A stretch of DNA of 64,000 bases, taken from assembly GCF_002723995.1 (NCBI RefSeq), contig NZ_BEWP01000009.1, forward strand, positions 1-64,000. The letters are read 5' to 3'. Made by a program: the position numbers and the translations under genes. How positions within the stretch are numbered: the first letter of the stretch is position 1; every line of letters begins with the position of its first letter. This stretch comes from Gluconobacter kondonii (GTDB lineage: Bacteria > Pseudomonadota > Alphaproteobacteria > Acetobacterales > Acetobacteraceae). Under the pieces are notes generated by a model. The model did not search any database. It saw only the letters and a program-made list of their open reading frames with translations, and had not been told where the DNA came from. Shown piece after piece: positions 27,201 to 35,705 of this stretch.

Positions 27201-27416
27201 AGGGTTTTCCCACGGGGGTCGGCCGAGCAGGAAATCGAGCGTCGCGAAGACGTCCGGATGAAAGCCGGTCAGGATTCAAGCACCGCCCTCGGCGGCGTGA
27301 TCGAGGACATTGCCAGAGAACTCAGGGATGGTGTTGGGCTGGGTACGGTCATCCGGATGCCTTCTGAAGACGAACTGTCCGCACTCACAAAGGAGTCCGC
27401 CACACTAACAGCATGA
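24258..27416 (+). CDS. dotO: DotO/IcmB/TraU family ATPase
   Basis: 1,052 aa from ATG 24258, which overlaps the dotN stop (TGATG). Walker A is APSRRGKS at residues ~510-517, and a hydrophobic Walker B follows (RIVVIDIDRVAP, ~761-772). The protein is VirB4-like in size and domain order and powers type IVB assembly or transport at the cytoplasmic face. The first P-loop Gly is replaced by Ala. It carries the downstream promoter motif (site 5) inside its 3' end. Confidence 0.88.
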   Translation: MLRKKPAHSDEQESPRLPRSRASFLDGVLRWIAAASTYLHRDVTSFCDLATCDQRGLITFQGDYATVISLRGMRRIANGAEIAAASSRLRLALGSQFSRPGHALQFCYVADPEGVGESIRRNLDERRTVAGALNADFEDIFTERQKVLPPFMRQERTYLVLWTRPACLSSQEVSQAKRERANRLKGLPPLGDAQNPLLGSLELGTIHQTFVQGTCDALSAEAVQVDILSPEEGLQAIRHELYPDTIGSSWTPSTPLRSPGETIPETEAPPDASAALWPPLREQLFRDDAATPDFSTARIGVFDWSPIELTRVPEMPVPGVSNKPVPTFTELAARLSGRRIPWRATALIEGVRPGYMMWKDTIAQFLKFGSNTPINSGFEELKAMRNSQSDSIVKLRMAFATRSNAGDTETLRTRASRLEQAIQSWDSAQASRVCGDPLAGVLSSVLGIALASTAPPTPGPMSQILTMMPWARPGMPWADGAMLFRANDGTVVPYDPAGSGREAVLDLFVAPSRRGKSMLANALLLATVLSPAAMTAQGAKLPLIGKMDVGDSSSGFIDMVKAGLRQEDRHLAIHIPFQLIDEHAYNIFDTETCCRAPLPYHRTFLTNFIAQICKPLDGSDFEGMNQLIDALITAAYEYFSDTGPSVRPKMYREGVDRSGIDAALAHHRLVATRNTSWWEVADLLANAGDMRMAHRATQFAVPVIGDLVEVVREERIRMEFDKTNPTGGAESSIDVFRRYLNHFVAKFPSLTKPTRLDLGDARIVVIDIDRVAPEGQGEAQRQTDLMYLLGFQIASRNFFLHPEDAQYVPLHVRPYHRKRFEEFRESFKRIECDEFQRTAGAPFVQKQFEEAARRGAKLNVKIGLASQKLADFGDYLISHSTGRFILGAGDEDEANEICTRFRLSSAAQAIVRNGLNGPRADGSGAPLIWQTRVNHELYELFVLNLMGPIELWALSTSPKDTALRRRLYDALGTTEARRRLARVFPRGSAEQEIERREDVRMKAGQDSSTALGGVIEDIARELRDGVGLGTVIRMPSEDELSALTKESATLTA
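27381..27406 (+). promoter_or_regulatory. Transfer-regulon promoter motif (site 5), predicted leaderless
   Basis: GCACTCACA at 27381-27389, 11 bp, CACACT at 27401-27406, inside the end of dotO. The ATG of the VirB9-like gene is only 6 bp after the hexamer, so the mRNA would start at or next to the start codon. Confidence 0.6.
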
Positions 27417-28384
27417 AGAACGCTCTTTTCATGCTTCCGCTCGTCGGTCTTGCAGCGCTCAGCGGGTGTGCGGGTGAGAATACCGAGACCCCGGTGACAG
27501 TCGATGTTCCGGGGATGCCGTCACCCGAGCTGGCCCTGCAAAAAAGCCTTGATCGTATCAACGGCTTTTTGGGGAGCCTGAATCAGAGGATCGATACGCC
27601 GGTTCGACAAACAACCGCGCTTGCTGTCACGCCCTCCCACCCGATCAATCTCGCGCCACAAGCCCAGGCATCTTCGCCGCCGGTAACATCCCCACCGGCT
27701 GCATCGCATGAAGCCAGCCCGCTTGCTGGCAAAGCGGGCCTGACGTGGTTCGCTTACGGCGATGGCTATGCACGGGTGCGCTGCGCGCCAAGTGCCCTCT
27801 GCATTCTTCGCCTTCAGCCGGGTGAGACAGTCGCAAGTGAGGCCCTTGCTGTAGAGCCAAAAGCCGGATGGCGGACAGATCTTGTGCGTGGAACACACGG
27901 CATTCACGCTGCATGGGCCGTCGCACTCACGCCTGACCCGGCCGCCAGGCAGTCCATCCTGCGCTTCTCGACCAGTCGACGCTCTTATATCGTCATTCTT
28001 GATCCCGTCGGCCCTTCAATGCGCAGCATTGCCTACAGCTATGCTTCGGGCGATCCGCAGACGCAGCCCGAGCCGCCGCCGTCGCCAGAGGCGCTGGCCA
28101 GGCGGAATACGCCAGATTTTGACTTCCACATGACGGGCAGCAGCCCGGGATGGAAGCCTCTGCGGATCTACCGCGAGGGCGATCATACCTACATTCAGTT
28201 TCCGCCCGGTGGGATCAACCGCGCCCCTCGTCTGGTTGTGCTGTCACCCTCCACCACCGCAACCCAGCCGTACCGAACGGTCGGTGACTCTTACGTCGTC
28301 GATCTACCCGTCACTGACGCCCTGTTGATCGGTAACGACCCCGGCTCTCCTACAATTCGCATCTCTCATGGAGGAAAGGCATGA
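27413..28384 (+). CDS. VirB9/TrbG-like lipoprotein
   Basis: 323 aa. The lipoprotein signal ends LSGC-A. An N-terminal VirB9-like domain shows YARVRCAPSALCILRLQPGE, a Trp-containing strand (GWRTDLVRGTHGIHAAWAVA) and SILRFSTSRRSYIVILDP. After a Pro-rich linker comes a C-terminal domain with PDFDFHMTGSSPGWKPLRIY. VirB9-type proteins form the outer-membrane core of type IVA systems. Type IVB systems normally use DotH instead, which is also present here (19258). The gene opens the pilus operon and its stop overlaps pilL (ATGA). Confidence 0.75.
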   Translation: MKNALFMLPLVGLAALSGCAGENTETPVTVDVPGMPSPELALQKSLDRINGFLGSLNQRIDTPVRQTTALAVTPSHPINLAPQAQASSPPVTSPPAASHEASPLAGKAGLTWFAYGDGYARVRCAPSALCILRLQPGETVASEALAVEPKAGWRTDLVRGTHGIHAAWAVALTPDPAARQSILRFSTSRRSYIVILDPVGPSMRSIAYSYASGDPQTQPEPPPSPEALARRNTPDFDFHMTGSSPGWKPLRIYREGDHTYIQFPPGGINRAPRLVVLSPSTTATQPYRTVGDSYVVDLPVTDALLIGNDPGSPTIRISHGGKA

Positions 28385-29295
28385 CGCGCCGTCCTTATGC
28401 TCTCACAGTGGCGTCGCTGCTCGCTTTCCTGAGCGCTTGCACCGAAGTTCCGCCGTCACAAACGTCCCACATCAGCGGAGCGGGCTTTCGAGACACGTCC
28501 GCCCTCACCGTCTTCATTGCGGACATCCTTGCACATAGTCTGGATGCAGGGCGAACAGTCCTGCGCCTCGCACCCTATATCGGCCCGGATGACGCTCACG
28601 CCCAGACCCTGCTGACGGACACCCTGCGCGAGCGGGGCTTCGCTCTCTCACCACAGGGCATGCCATATCCGGGGGCGCAGACCGTGCGCTATGCCGTCTC
28701 TCCCCTAGGGGCGGATCTTCTGGTGGAACTGGATGTCGAAGATGCTGTTGCCATCTGTCTTTACGGACATGACAACGCCGGAGCTTTGAGGCGCAAGGGC
28801 AGCTGCAGCCTTCGGAGCGGTGCGTCCCTGACGCTCCAGATCCCTGAACAGGACGTTCTGGTTTCGGGGCCGCCTGCCCCTGAAAAACCTCAGCAGACGC
28901 CACTACCCGGTCCAGTCCAGCTGGCCCCACAAAACCCCGTCATTCAACCCCATCCGGATGAGGTCGAAGCCAAGCCACTCCCTGTCCGGGCACCCGTGGA
29001 TCCGGAGCATCCGGCGCTGGTGAAGCTTCAGCCCCCTGCGGAAGTCTGGACGCTTGTGGAAGGGCAACCCATCCGGGACCAGATGATGGCCTGGGCTGAC
29101 CGCGCTGGCTGGAAGATCAGCTGGCCAGCCTCCCTGAACTGGATGGTGCCGGCCATGACGACCTTCAACGGTGATTTCAAAACCGTCATGTCGTCCGTCA
29201 TCCAGACAGTATCGGACGAAGGGAAGTCCATTCGGGCGGAGTTCCACACCCCTAACAGATACCTCGTTGTAACTTCGCCAGGAGGCGGCCGATGA
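28381..29295 (+). CDS. pilL: PilL-like lipoprotein with TcpQ domain
   Basis: 304 aa with a lipoprotein signal (LLAFLSAC-T), a central region, a Pro-rich linker and a C-terminal TcpQ-type domain (VWTLVEGQPIRDQMMAWADR, GWKISWPASLNW, RYLVVTSP). R64 PilL and V. cholerae TcpQ act with the secretin to build type IVb pili at the outer membrane. The overlap with pilN (ATGA) supports an operon. Confidence 0.8.
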   Translation: MTRRPYALTVASLLAFLSACTEVPPSQTSHISGAGFRDTSALTVFIADILAHSLDAGRTVLRLAPYIGPDDAHAQTLLTDTLRERGFALSPQGMPYPGAQTVRYAVSPLGADLLVELDVEDAVAICLYGHDNAGALRRKGSCSLRSGASLTLQIPEQDVLVSGPPAPEKPQQTPLPGPVQLAPQNPVIQPHPDEVEAKPLPVRAPVDPEHPALVKLQPPAEVWTLVEGQPIRDQMMAWADRAGWKISWPASLNWMVPAMTTFNGDFKTVMSSVIQTVSDEGKSIRAEFHTPNRYLVVTSPGGGR

Positions 29296-30980
29296 AACTA
29301 CGCACCACATTCCTGGCAACACTGGCAGCCGGCACACTTCTCTCCGGATGCCAGGACTTCCAGGACGCCCAGCATCGCGAAGCCGATGTCATGAACACGG
29401 CCGAGCGTCAGCACGTCCCGAACATCCCGGTCATTTCAGAGAGCGACAAGCCCTGGCTTCTTGGTGACGCGATTAAGGATGTCGATCCCATTCCAGACCT
29501 CCTGAAACATCCCGCCGCCATAACGATCGCGCGCCCCACGTCGCTTCGGGACGCGGCCATTCTGGCCAGCCGCCTGACAAGCGTTCCTGTCAGAATCATG
29601 CCGGATGCGGAGGATGCTGACGATGGTAGCGAGATCGGTACGGCGACACCACAATCCGTCAGTTTCAATGGAACCAATCTTCCCCCTCCCCCGGTGATGT
29701 CTGCCATGTCAGCCGCTTTGGGAAACAAGGGAAAGAGTGCCAGGCAGAGCTGGAACGGTAGCGGCGACTGGCTGAAGTATGACGGCACACGGGAAGGCGT
29801 ATTCCAGGCTCTCGCCACGCGCTTTGGGGTGTGGCAGCGCTTCGTCGACGGTCATGTCGAGTTTTACCGCACGCTTACCAAGACCTTCACCGTGCCTGCC
29901 TTTGCGGGCGACACACAGGCAAACACGTCCATCATAGCTTACACGGGTGGTGGCTCGGGATCGTCAGGGTCATCGTCGGGAAGCTCGGGTGGCGGCGGGG
30001 CATCTACCGGCTCGGGAAGCTCGTCGGGTCAGTCTTCAGGACAGTCTTCTGGTATCGCCTCGGTATCGAGTACCAGTAAGACCAACCGCTGGAAGACCAT
30101 CGAACACACCGCGCAGATCGTGTCAGGAGGAGCAAGCGTGGTCGCGGATGAAGGCCTGGGCACGCTGTCCGCCACTGGCACGCCCGACCAGATCGCGCGT
30201 GTCGACGACTGGATGAAGAACCTGAACGATGGCCTGATGAAGCAGGTCGCCGTCGAGGTCCATGTCTACACTGTCAAAGTGTCGCATGAGAGCAACTACG
30301 GCTGGAGTCCGCAGCTTGCCCTCAAGAATTACGGCAAGGCGTTCGGAATGGCGGCGATGCCTGCTGCAATTCCGGCCCTGCAGAGTGCGGACACACCATT
30401 CAGCTTTGGTGCGTCCATTCTCGATACGGCGACCGGAGCAACAGGACAGTTCTCAGGGACCAAGTTTGTCGTCCAGGCGCTTCAGCAGCTCGGAAACGTC
30501 ACCGAACAGTATGATCGGGGCGTGGTGACGACCAACGGCGTTACAGCTCCGTTCCAGAACGGTATCAACACGACATATCTTGCGAATACGACGACGACAC
30601 TCGCGACCAATGCCGGATCTGCCAACTCGCTGTCTCCTGGGGTCATCATGTCCGGCTTCATGGGGTCGGTGACGCCAAAGATCGTCGATAACCGCATTCT
30701 TCTGAGGGTGAATTTCCTCCTCCAGACGCTTCTGTCGATTCAGACCATTACGTCCAATGGTTCCAGCCTTCAGGCGCCCAAGAGCTCGAACACGTCGCTT
30801 GATGACACAGTGGCTCTACAGAACGGCTCAACCCTCGTCCTGAGCGGCTATGTCGACGATGCAACATCCCGTACGCGCAACGGTGTCGGTTCAGCCCTGA
30901 ACTGGGTCACAGGTGGCGGAGGCGACGCCCAGGTTTCCAAAACACATGTTGTCGTCACAGTCGAGGCTCGCACCCTATGA
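29292..30980 (+). CDS. pilN: PilN outer-membrane secretin (lipoprotein)
   Basis: 562 aa. Lipoprotein signal TLLSGC-Q. N domains include the conserved WLKYDGTREGVFQALATRFG. A Gly/Ser-rich spacer lies at ~215-255. The secretin core has TGTPDQIARVDDWMKNLN, KQVAVEVHVYTVKV and a C-terminal barrel ending in VSKTHVVVTVEARTL. R64 PilN is the ring through which the thin pilus passes, used for liquid mating. Overlaps pilL and pilP. Confidence 0.9.
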   Translation: MKLRTTFLATLAAGTLLSGCQDFQDAQHREADVMNTAERQHVPNIPVISESDKPWLLGDAIKDVDPIPDLLKHPAAITIARPTSLRDAAILASRLTSVPVRIMPDAEDADDGSEIGTATPQSVSFNGTNLPPPPVMSAMSAALGNKGKSARQSWNGSGDWLKYDGTREGVFQALATRFGVWQRFVDGHVEFYRTLTKTFTVPAFAGDTQANTSIIAYTGGGSGSSGSSSGSSGGGGASTGSGSSSGQSSGQSSGIASVSSTSKTNRWKTIEHTAQIVSGGASVVADEGLGTLSATGTPDQIARVDDWMKNLNDGLMKQVAVEVHVYTVKVSHESNYGWSPQLALKNYGKAFGMAAMPAAIPALQSADTPFSFGASILDTATGATGQFSGTKFVVQALQQLGNVTEQYDRGVVTTNGVTAPFQNGINTTYLANTTTTLATNAGSANSLSPGVIMSGFMGSVTPKIVDNRILLRVNFLLQTLLSIQTITSNGSSLQAPKSSNTSLDDTVALQNGSTLVLSGYVDDATSRTRNGVGSALNWVTGGGGDAQVSKTHVVVTVEARTL

Positions 30981-31591
30981 AACACCTCATCGCAGCAGCG
31001 GTCGCTTTTACTCTGCCCGGCCTGGCGCAGGCGGCGACACTGGATTGCGCAAAGCACCTCAATGAGCCGGCCGCTGGTGAGGTTCTGAGTATGGCTCAGA
31101 TTGATCAGAACAATGCCTGTCTGACGTATCTTCAACAGGCAAAGGCAGCGTCTGACCTGACAACGGCTATCGCTGCGAACGAGCGCAAGCAGAATGAGAA
31201 ACAGGTGCAGGGACAAGCACCCCGGGCGGCGCTTGATACGCAGCTGGCACCGCCCCTCTCGCCACCTCCGCGTGAAGGATCGAACGACGACCATCCTCTC
31301 CCAAAGAGCCTGCCCAAGCCTCCCACCTATGACGCCCTGCTGGTTGATCCTTACAATCACACGGCGTCTGCCATTCTCAGGTTTGCAGACGGAAGCACCT
31401 CCGAGGTGTCAAAGGGGGTTACACTTCCGGACGGAAGCGTCGTGCTCGCGGTGACATCTTCGGGCGTCCAGATCTCTTCCAACGGGTCCAGAAGCCGCCT
31501 GAACGCAACCGGAAGTCAGCCGAGCGGCACGCAGATCATTGCCATTCCGGGCGGGTCGAACACGCTCCCTCCACCGACGTACTCGCGCTGA
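30977..31591 (+). CDS. pilP: PilP-like periplasmic pilus assembly protein
   Basis: 204 aa with a signal peptide (FTLPGLAQA-A). A Cys pair lies near the N-terminus of the mature protein (LDCAKHL, NACLTY). A small C-terminal beta domain has ASAILRFADGSTSEVSKGVT and GSVVLAVTSSGVQISSNG. The start overlaps the pilN stop. The size and layout fit R64 PilP, though it precedes pilO here whereas R64 has pilO then pilP. Confidence 0.75.
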   Translation: MKHLIAAAVAFTLPGLAQAATLDCAKHLNEPAAGEVLSMAQIDQNNACLTYLQQAKAASDLTTAIAANERKQNEKQVQGQAPRAALDTQLAPPLSPPPREGSNDDHPLPKSLPKPPTYDALLVDPYNHTASAILRFADGSTSEVSKGVTLPDGSVVLAVTSSGVQISSNGSRSRLNATGSQPSGTQIIAIPGGSNTLPPPTYSR

Positions 31592-31598
31592 GGGTCCG

Positions 31599-32795
31599 AT
31601 GGCATTCTTTATTCGCAACGAGAGACGGGTCTGGGTCGGCGATCTGAGATGGCGCAGCTTCGAGCGCGCCCCGTCCCTGCTGACTGTCCACAAGGTGGCT
31701 GCCGAATTCAGCAGCAATTACTATGTGCAAAGCCGGACTTACCCTCAGCACGTTGGGTTCCTGTCCGCTGAGACCGTCGATACCAAAGAGCCATTTCACA
31801 GCCTCGCGCTGGCCATCAGCGAGAAATTCGGGGGGAGATACTACGGCGAATACGAGGTCGGGATTGACCAGTTCTGGATCATTGCCACCGACGAAGAAGG
31901 GCTACCTCTGCCGGGGTCAGACGGCGTCTATCGTGAAGAGGCGATCGAAGCTGTTCGCTCGACCTTCTCCGGCTATCCGTTCGACCAGAGAGATCTTCTC
32001 TCGTCCCGCGAATTTGAAGCGCTTTTAGAAGATCTGCCAGACGCTCCTCTCAAGGTCCGGTCAACCTCGCTCGCCCCCATTTATACGTCTGCGGCCGTTG
32101 TCATCGGCCTTCTCTTTCTTACCGGCGTAGCATCGTATTTCTACCATCTGCACGTTCTGGACCAACGTCGGGAACTCGCCCGCAAGGCTTTGATAGAGAG
32201 CGCGAAACGGCTTCCCAAAGTCGTCGCGAAGCGTGAGCCCCCTCCATCGGAATGGATCGACGGATGCGTGTCGATGATCCCCGCCTCTCCGTATGCGTCC
32301 GGCTGGACCCTGGACCATGCGTCCTGCAAAGGCGACGTGATCGATCTGCACTGGTACCGAACTGGCGGCAGTATGGCTGATGCCCCAGAGGGTGAGCTTA
32401 TGGACAACGGAAACGCCATCGTGACGCACCGTCCCCTGTCCTACAGCTTCAAAAAACGGCAGGACACGATAGCGGGCTATAATGAACGAACGCTTATCGG
32501 CATCCTGCAGCGCAGCGGGGTCATTCCGGCGCTTAACTCGTCAAAGCTCAATCTTCTGGTGAACGGAAGACAGGTGCCAACAGAGACCACCCGAATGTCC
32601 TTCAGCCTTCAGACTGATCCGCGGGACATTCCTTGGGACGCCTTTGAGAACCTTAGGGTCACATCACTTTCACGGACTGTCTTGCCCGCCCAGTCGGCGT
32701 CGCAGACGGGTTCCTGGCAGATGCAGGTTTCTTTTACGCACACGCTTGCGCCTGTCACTGCCACGCCAAAGCCATCCCTCCGGACCTCGAACTAG
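31599..32795 (+). CDS. pilO: PilO-like pilus accessory protein
   Basis: 398 aa from ATG 31599 (GAGGG upstream; the frame opening at 31539 overlaps pilP). An N-terminal cytoplasmic domain has YGEYEVGIDQFWIIATDEEG. One membrane segment lies at ~169-188 (IYTSAAVVIGLLFLTGVASY), followed by a periplasmic domain with two cysteines. This matches R64 PilO, an inner-membrane protein of the thin-pilus machine. Confidence 0.75.
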   Translation: MAFFIRNERRVWVGDLRWRSFERAPSLLTVHKVAAEFSSNYYVQSRTYPQHVGFLSAETVDTKEPFHSLALAISEKFGGRYYGEYEVGIDQFWIIATDEEGLPLPGSDGVYREEAIEAVRSTFSGYPFDQRDLLSSREFEALLEDLPDAPLKVRSTSLAPIYTSAAVVIGLLFLTGVASYFYHLHVLDQRRELARKALIESAKRLPKVVAKREPPPSEWIDGCVSMIPASPYASGWTLDHASCKGDVIDLHWYRTGGSMADAPEGELMDNGNAIVTHRPLSYSFKKRQDTIAGYNERTLIGILQRSGVIPALNSSKLNLLVNGRQVPTETTRMSFSLQTDPRDIPWDAFENLRVTSLSRTVLPAQSASQTGSWQMQVSFTHTLAPVTATPKPSLRTSN

Positions 32796-32804
32796 GTCAC
32801 AGGA

Positions 32805-32830
32805 GCGGGGCCGACTATCGCCCGGCCCGC
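32805..32830 (+). other. Hairpin between pilO and pilQ
   Basis: GCGGGGCCG and CGGCCCGC can pair (one bulged G) in the 70-bp gap before pilQ. There is no T-run, so it may be an mRNA processing or attenuation hairpin rather than a full terminator. Confidence 0.35.
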
Positions 32831-32865
32831 ACCTAGCGCAGCGCCAGACCTGAAAGACCATTGAA

Positions 32866-34509
32866 ATGCTCGCTTTTCTGAAAAAGACAAAGCCAAAGAA
32901 AGTCGGGACATCGTCGAATGTTCTGACAATTCCAACAGGGTTGCGAAGCCAGATCCATCTCGATCCGGTGAATCAGGCTGTCTATGTCAACCAGAGATTG
33001 CAGCGTTCAGCCGACGCTCTCGACTGGATTGCCAATACGCGCAGGCATCCCCAGCTGGATTGCCTGAAGGTTATCTGGGAGCCGATCAGTGACGTGACGG
33101 CCCGCATTCAGAACGCCCATGAAACAGGAAGCCTTTCGGACACAGAAGAAAGTGAAGACGCCGAAGTTCGGGATGAGGCGCTGGCTCTTCTTCGCGAAGG
33201 AGCCGAAAGCGGTGTGTCTGATATCCACCTCCACCGCAAAGAGCGCCACACCGAAGTCCAGTTTCGAATCAACGGTTCACTCGTGGTTGCCCATGAGCTG
33301 ACGAACGAGCATGCGGATCGTCTTTTGCGGGCGATGTACACGATGGCGACCTCCCGTGACAGCGCATACAGCGACCTGTCGTTTCAGGACGCGGCCATTG
33401 CTGGCGATATTCTCAAGGGAACAGGGCTCGCCAACGTCCGTATTGTCAAAGGCCCGTGCCTTCCGGTTTCGGAAGGTGGAAAGTTCATGGTCATCCGCCT
33501 TCAATACGTGAAATCCGGAGGCAATCGCCGTAGTCAGCCGCAGCAGCAGACTACCTTCCGAACTCCGCGCAGACCTGAAGGTAAGCTCAAACTGCTCGAA
33601 TACGGCTTCACGCAAAGCCAGGTCGACCGCATCCTGAACATCGCCGTCTCGCCTTCAGGCGTCCTCATTTGTACCGGCCCCACCGGATCCGGGAAGACGA
33701 CCCTGCTCTACGAGATCGCATTGCACAAAGCCCGGACCCAGCCGGAGCGGCGCCTGGTCGAGATCGCCCAGCCTGCTGAGTATCCCATGCACTGGGGTAT
33801 CCAGCTTGATATTTCGAATGCCCTGACGTCCGAAGAAGCGGGTCGTGAGTTCCGTGCACGCCTACGGACCGCGCTACGTATGGATCCGGATGACCTGTCC
33901 ATCGCAGAAATGCGCGATAGCGAAGTCGCGCTGACCACGTTTGATTCCGCGCAGACAGGCCATTTCGTGATGAGTACGCTCCATGTGGACGATCCGTTCG
34001 ATTACCCTCTGCGGTTTCAGAACATGGATTTCGAACGCCTGAGTTTCCGCACGACCTGCAATGCCTCCATCGTCCGGGGCGTCGTCGCGCAACGTCTGCT
34101 TCCTGTCCTCTGCAAACACTGTTCGCTTCCATGGACCGTCGCTGACGAGAGACTGCCACGCAGGACCTGCGAAGCTGTCCCGACATGGGGCGAGGATCTC
34201 AGCGCGGTCCGCAGAAAAGGGCCAGGATGCCCTCATTGCTTCGGTACTGGCATCTCCGGTCGAACCACGGTTGCCGAGGTTGTCGAAACGGACGAGCAGT
34301 TGATGTCTGACTTCGTCAATCATGGCGTAGCCATCGCCCGGCATCGGTTCAGAGCCCGGCCCGATGCCGATCCGTCGATGGTCGAGACAGCAATGGGCCG
34401 TGTCTTCCAGGGGCTTGTCGATCCATTTGCCGTGACGGCAACCGTTGATCGGATCCGAACGCGTGACGCCGTCATGAGCGAACGACTGTCAGGGGCAAAA
34501 CTGCCATGA
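32866..34509 (+). CDS. pilQ: PilQ type IVb pilus assembly ATPase (GspE/PilB family)
   Basis: 547 aa. An N-terminal domain is followed by the nucleotide-binding domain with Walker A ICTGPTGSGKTTLL (~residues 271-278), an Asp box and Walker B region (DDLSIAEMRDSEVALTTF), the His box (GHFVMSTLHVDDP) and a four-Cys zinc site (CKHC at ~409 and CPHC at ~456). This is the extension motor of the thin pilus. Overlaps pilR (ATGA). Confidence 0.92.
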   Translation: MLAFLKKTKPKKVGTSSNVLTIPTGLRSQIHLDPVNQAVYVNQRLQRSADALDWIANTRRHPQLDCLKVIWEPISDVTARIQNAHETGSLSDTEESEDAEVRDEALALLREGAESGVSDIHLHRKERHTEVQFRINGSLVVAHELTNEHADRLLRAMYTMATSRDSAYSDLSFQDAAIAGDILKGTGLANVRIVKGPCLPVSEGGKFMVIRLQYVKSGGNRRSQPQQQTTFRTPRRPEGKLKLLEYGFTQSQVDRILNIAVSPSGVLICTGPTGSGKTTLLYEIALHKARTQPERRLVEIAQPAEYPMHWGIQLDISNALTSEEAGREFRARLRTALRMDPDDLSIAEMRDSEVALTTFDSAQTGHFVMSTLHVDDPFDYPLRFQNMDFERLSFRTTCNASIVRGVVAQRLLPVLCKHCSLPWTVADERLPRRTCEAVPTWGEDLSAVRRKGPGCPHCFGTGISGRTTVAEVVETDEQLMSDFVNHGVAIARHRFRARPDADPSMVETAMGRVFQGLVDPFAVTATVDRIRTRDAVMSERLSGAKLP

Positions 34510-35630
34510 GCCTTCGGATTGTCTACACGTCTGCGGCGGCTGAAAAGCCGCGGCTCACCCAGGACCTTGCACAGTGGATGGATATTCACGTCGCCTTTAC
34601 ATGGCGGACACGGGCGCGACTGTATCGGATGATTGCCATCAGGCTCAGGCAGGGATCGGAGCTGGAACGCATTATGCTCCTGTATATCCGTCAGCAGGAG
34701 CGCAGGAAAAAGACCTCCGTGCCACGGATCCTGAACAAGGTGCTACATAGAATGGCCGCTCAGGGTATGAGCTTCGCCGAGGCGCTAAGGCCTTACGTCC
34801 CTCATGACGAATACATGATGATCCTCTCCGGCGAGAAAGGAGACGACATCGCCTCTGCAATGGACCTCCTGTGCGATATCAAAACCCGGGTGGGACGCAT
34901 CATGCGGGCGGCGAGGAGTGCGATTGGCCAGCCCCTGATGTATGTCGGGATCATCTTCGCGTTCCTTTATACGATCGCGAAAATGGTCATTCCCTCGCTA
35001 CTCATGAACGGCGGCATGAAGATGAAAGCGAGTACGTCACAGGATATGCTTGTTTTCGCCAGTAGTCTCGCGACCGGCCTGAATGGTGTCCTGATCCTCA
35101 GTGGGCTGGTTGGGGCATTGATACTGCTCTGGCTTAGTCTCACAAAGCTGACAGGGCCTCTTCGGGTGTTCCTTGAGCGCACAGCGCCTTGGTCCATCTA
35201 TCGCAATATTCAGGGTTACATCTGGATCTCGAGTTTTATTGCCCTGGTTCGGGCCGGGATGACAGATACCGAAGCCCTCACCCATCAGATGCAGGTTGCC
35301 ACACCCTGGCTTCGTGAACGTCTCGAAGCCATTCTTGACCGTCTGGGTCCACGGGGCATGTCCCTGCCCGAGGCTATGGAAGATTCCGGGTTCGCCTTCC
35401 CGTCCCCGGAAGTCATTGACGACATCGAGGCAAGCTGGGGCGGCACCGGAGCTTATGACCGTCTTCTGCAGTCAAGTCGCGCCTGGGCTGATGAGATCGA
35501 GTTCACGACCCTGGAGCAGGCGGCAGCAGCGAAAGGCTTTGCGAACGCAATGATGATGCTGATTGCCGGTGCGTTGATCGTAGCGTCCAACAACATCGGT
35601 TCAGGCATGAGCGATATCGGCCCGATGTAA
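34506..35630 (+). CDS. pilR: PilR inner-membrane platform protein (GspF family)
   Basis: 374 aa. Two GspF-type repeats, each with a cytoplasmic helical bundle (MAAQGMSFAEALRPYVPHDE; RLGPRGMSLPEAMEDSGFAF), and three membrane segments at about 140-165, 180-220 and the C-terminus (FANAMMMLIAGALIVASNN). It couples PilQ to pilin insertion. No terminator is seen before pilS, which has its own motif promoter. Confidence 0.9.
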   Translation: MSLRIVYTSAAAEKPRLTQDLAQWMDIHVAFTWRTRARLYRMIAIRLRQGSELERIMLLYIRQQERRKKTSVPRILNKVLHRMAAQGMSFAEALRPYVPHDEYMMILSGEKGDDIASAMDLLCDIKTRVGRIMRAARSAIGQPLMYVGIIFAFLYTIAKMVIPSLLMNGGMKMKASTSQDMLVFASSLATGLNGVLILSGLVGALILLWLSLTKLTGPLRVFLERTAPWSIYRNIQGYIWISSFIALVRAGMTDTEALTHQMQVATPWLRERLEAILDRLGPRGMSLPEAMEDSGFAFPSPEVIDDIEASWGGTGAYDRLLQSSRAWADEIEFTTLEQAAAAKGFANAMMMLIAGALIVASNNIGSGMSDIGPM

Positions 35631-35650
35631 ATGATATCCCGATTGCGTCC

Positions 35651-35676
35651 GCACTCACAAAGACCCGTTCGATAAT
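35651..35676 (+). promoter_or_regulatory. Transfer-regulon promoter motif (site 6)
   Basis: GCACTCACA at 35651-35659, 11 bp, GATAAT at 35671-35676, the best -10 match of the set. It drives the major pilin pilS, 29 bp downstream with an AGGGG ribosome site. Confidence 0.7.
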
Positions 35677-35705
35677 GCTCCCAGGACTATATCAGGGGAA
35701 TTATC

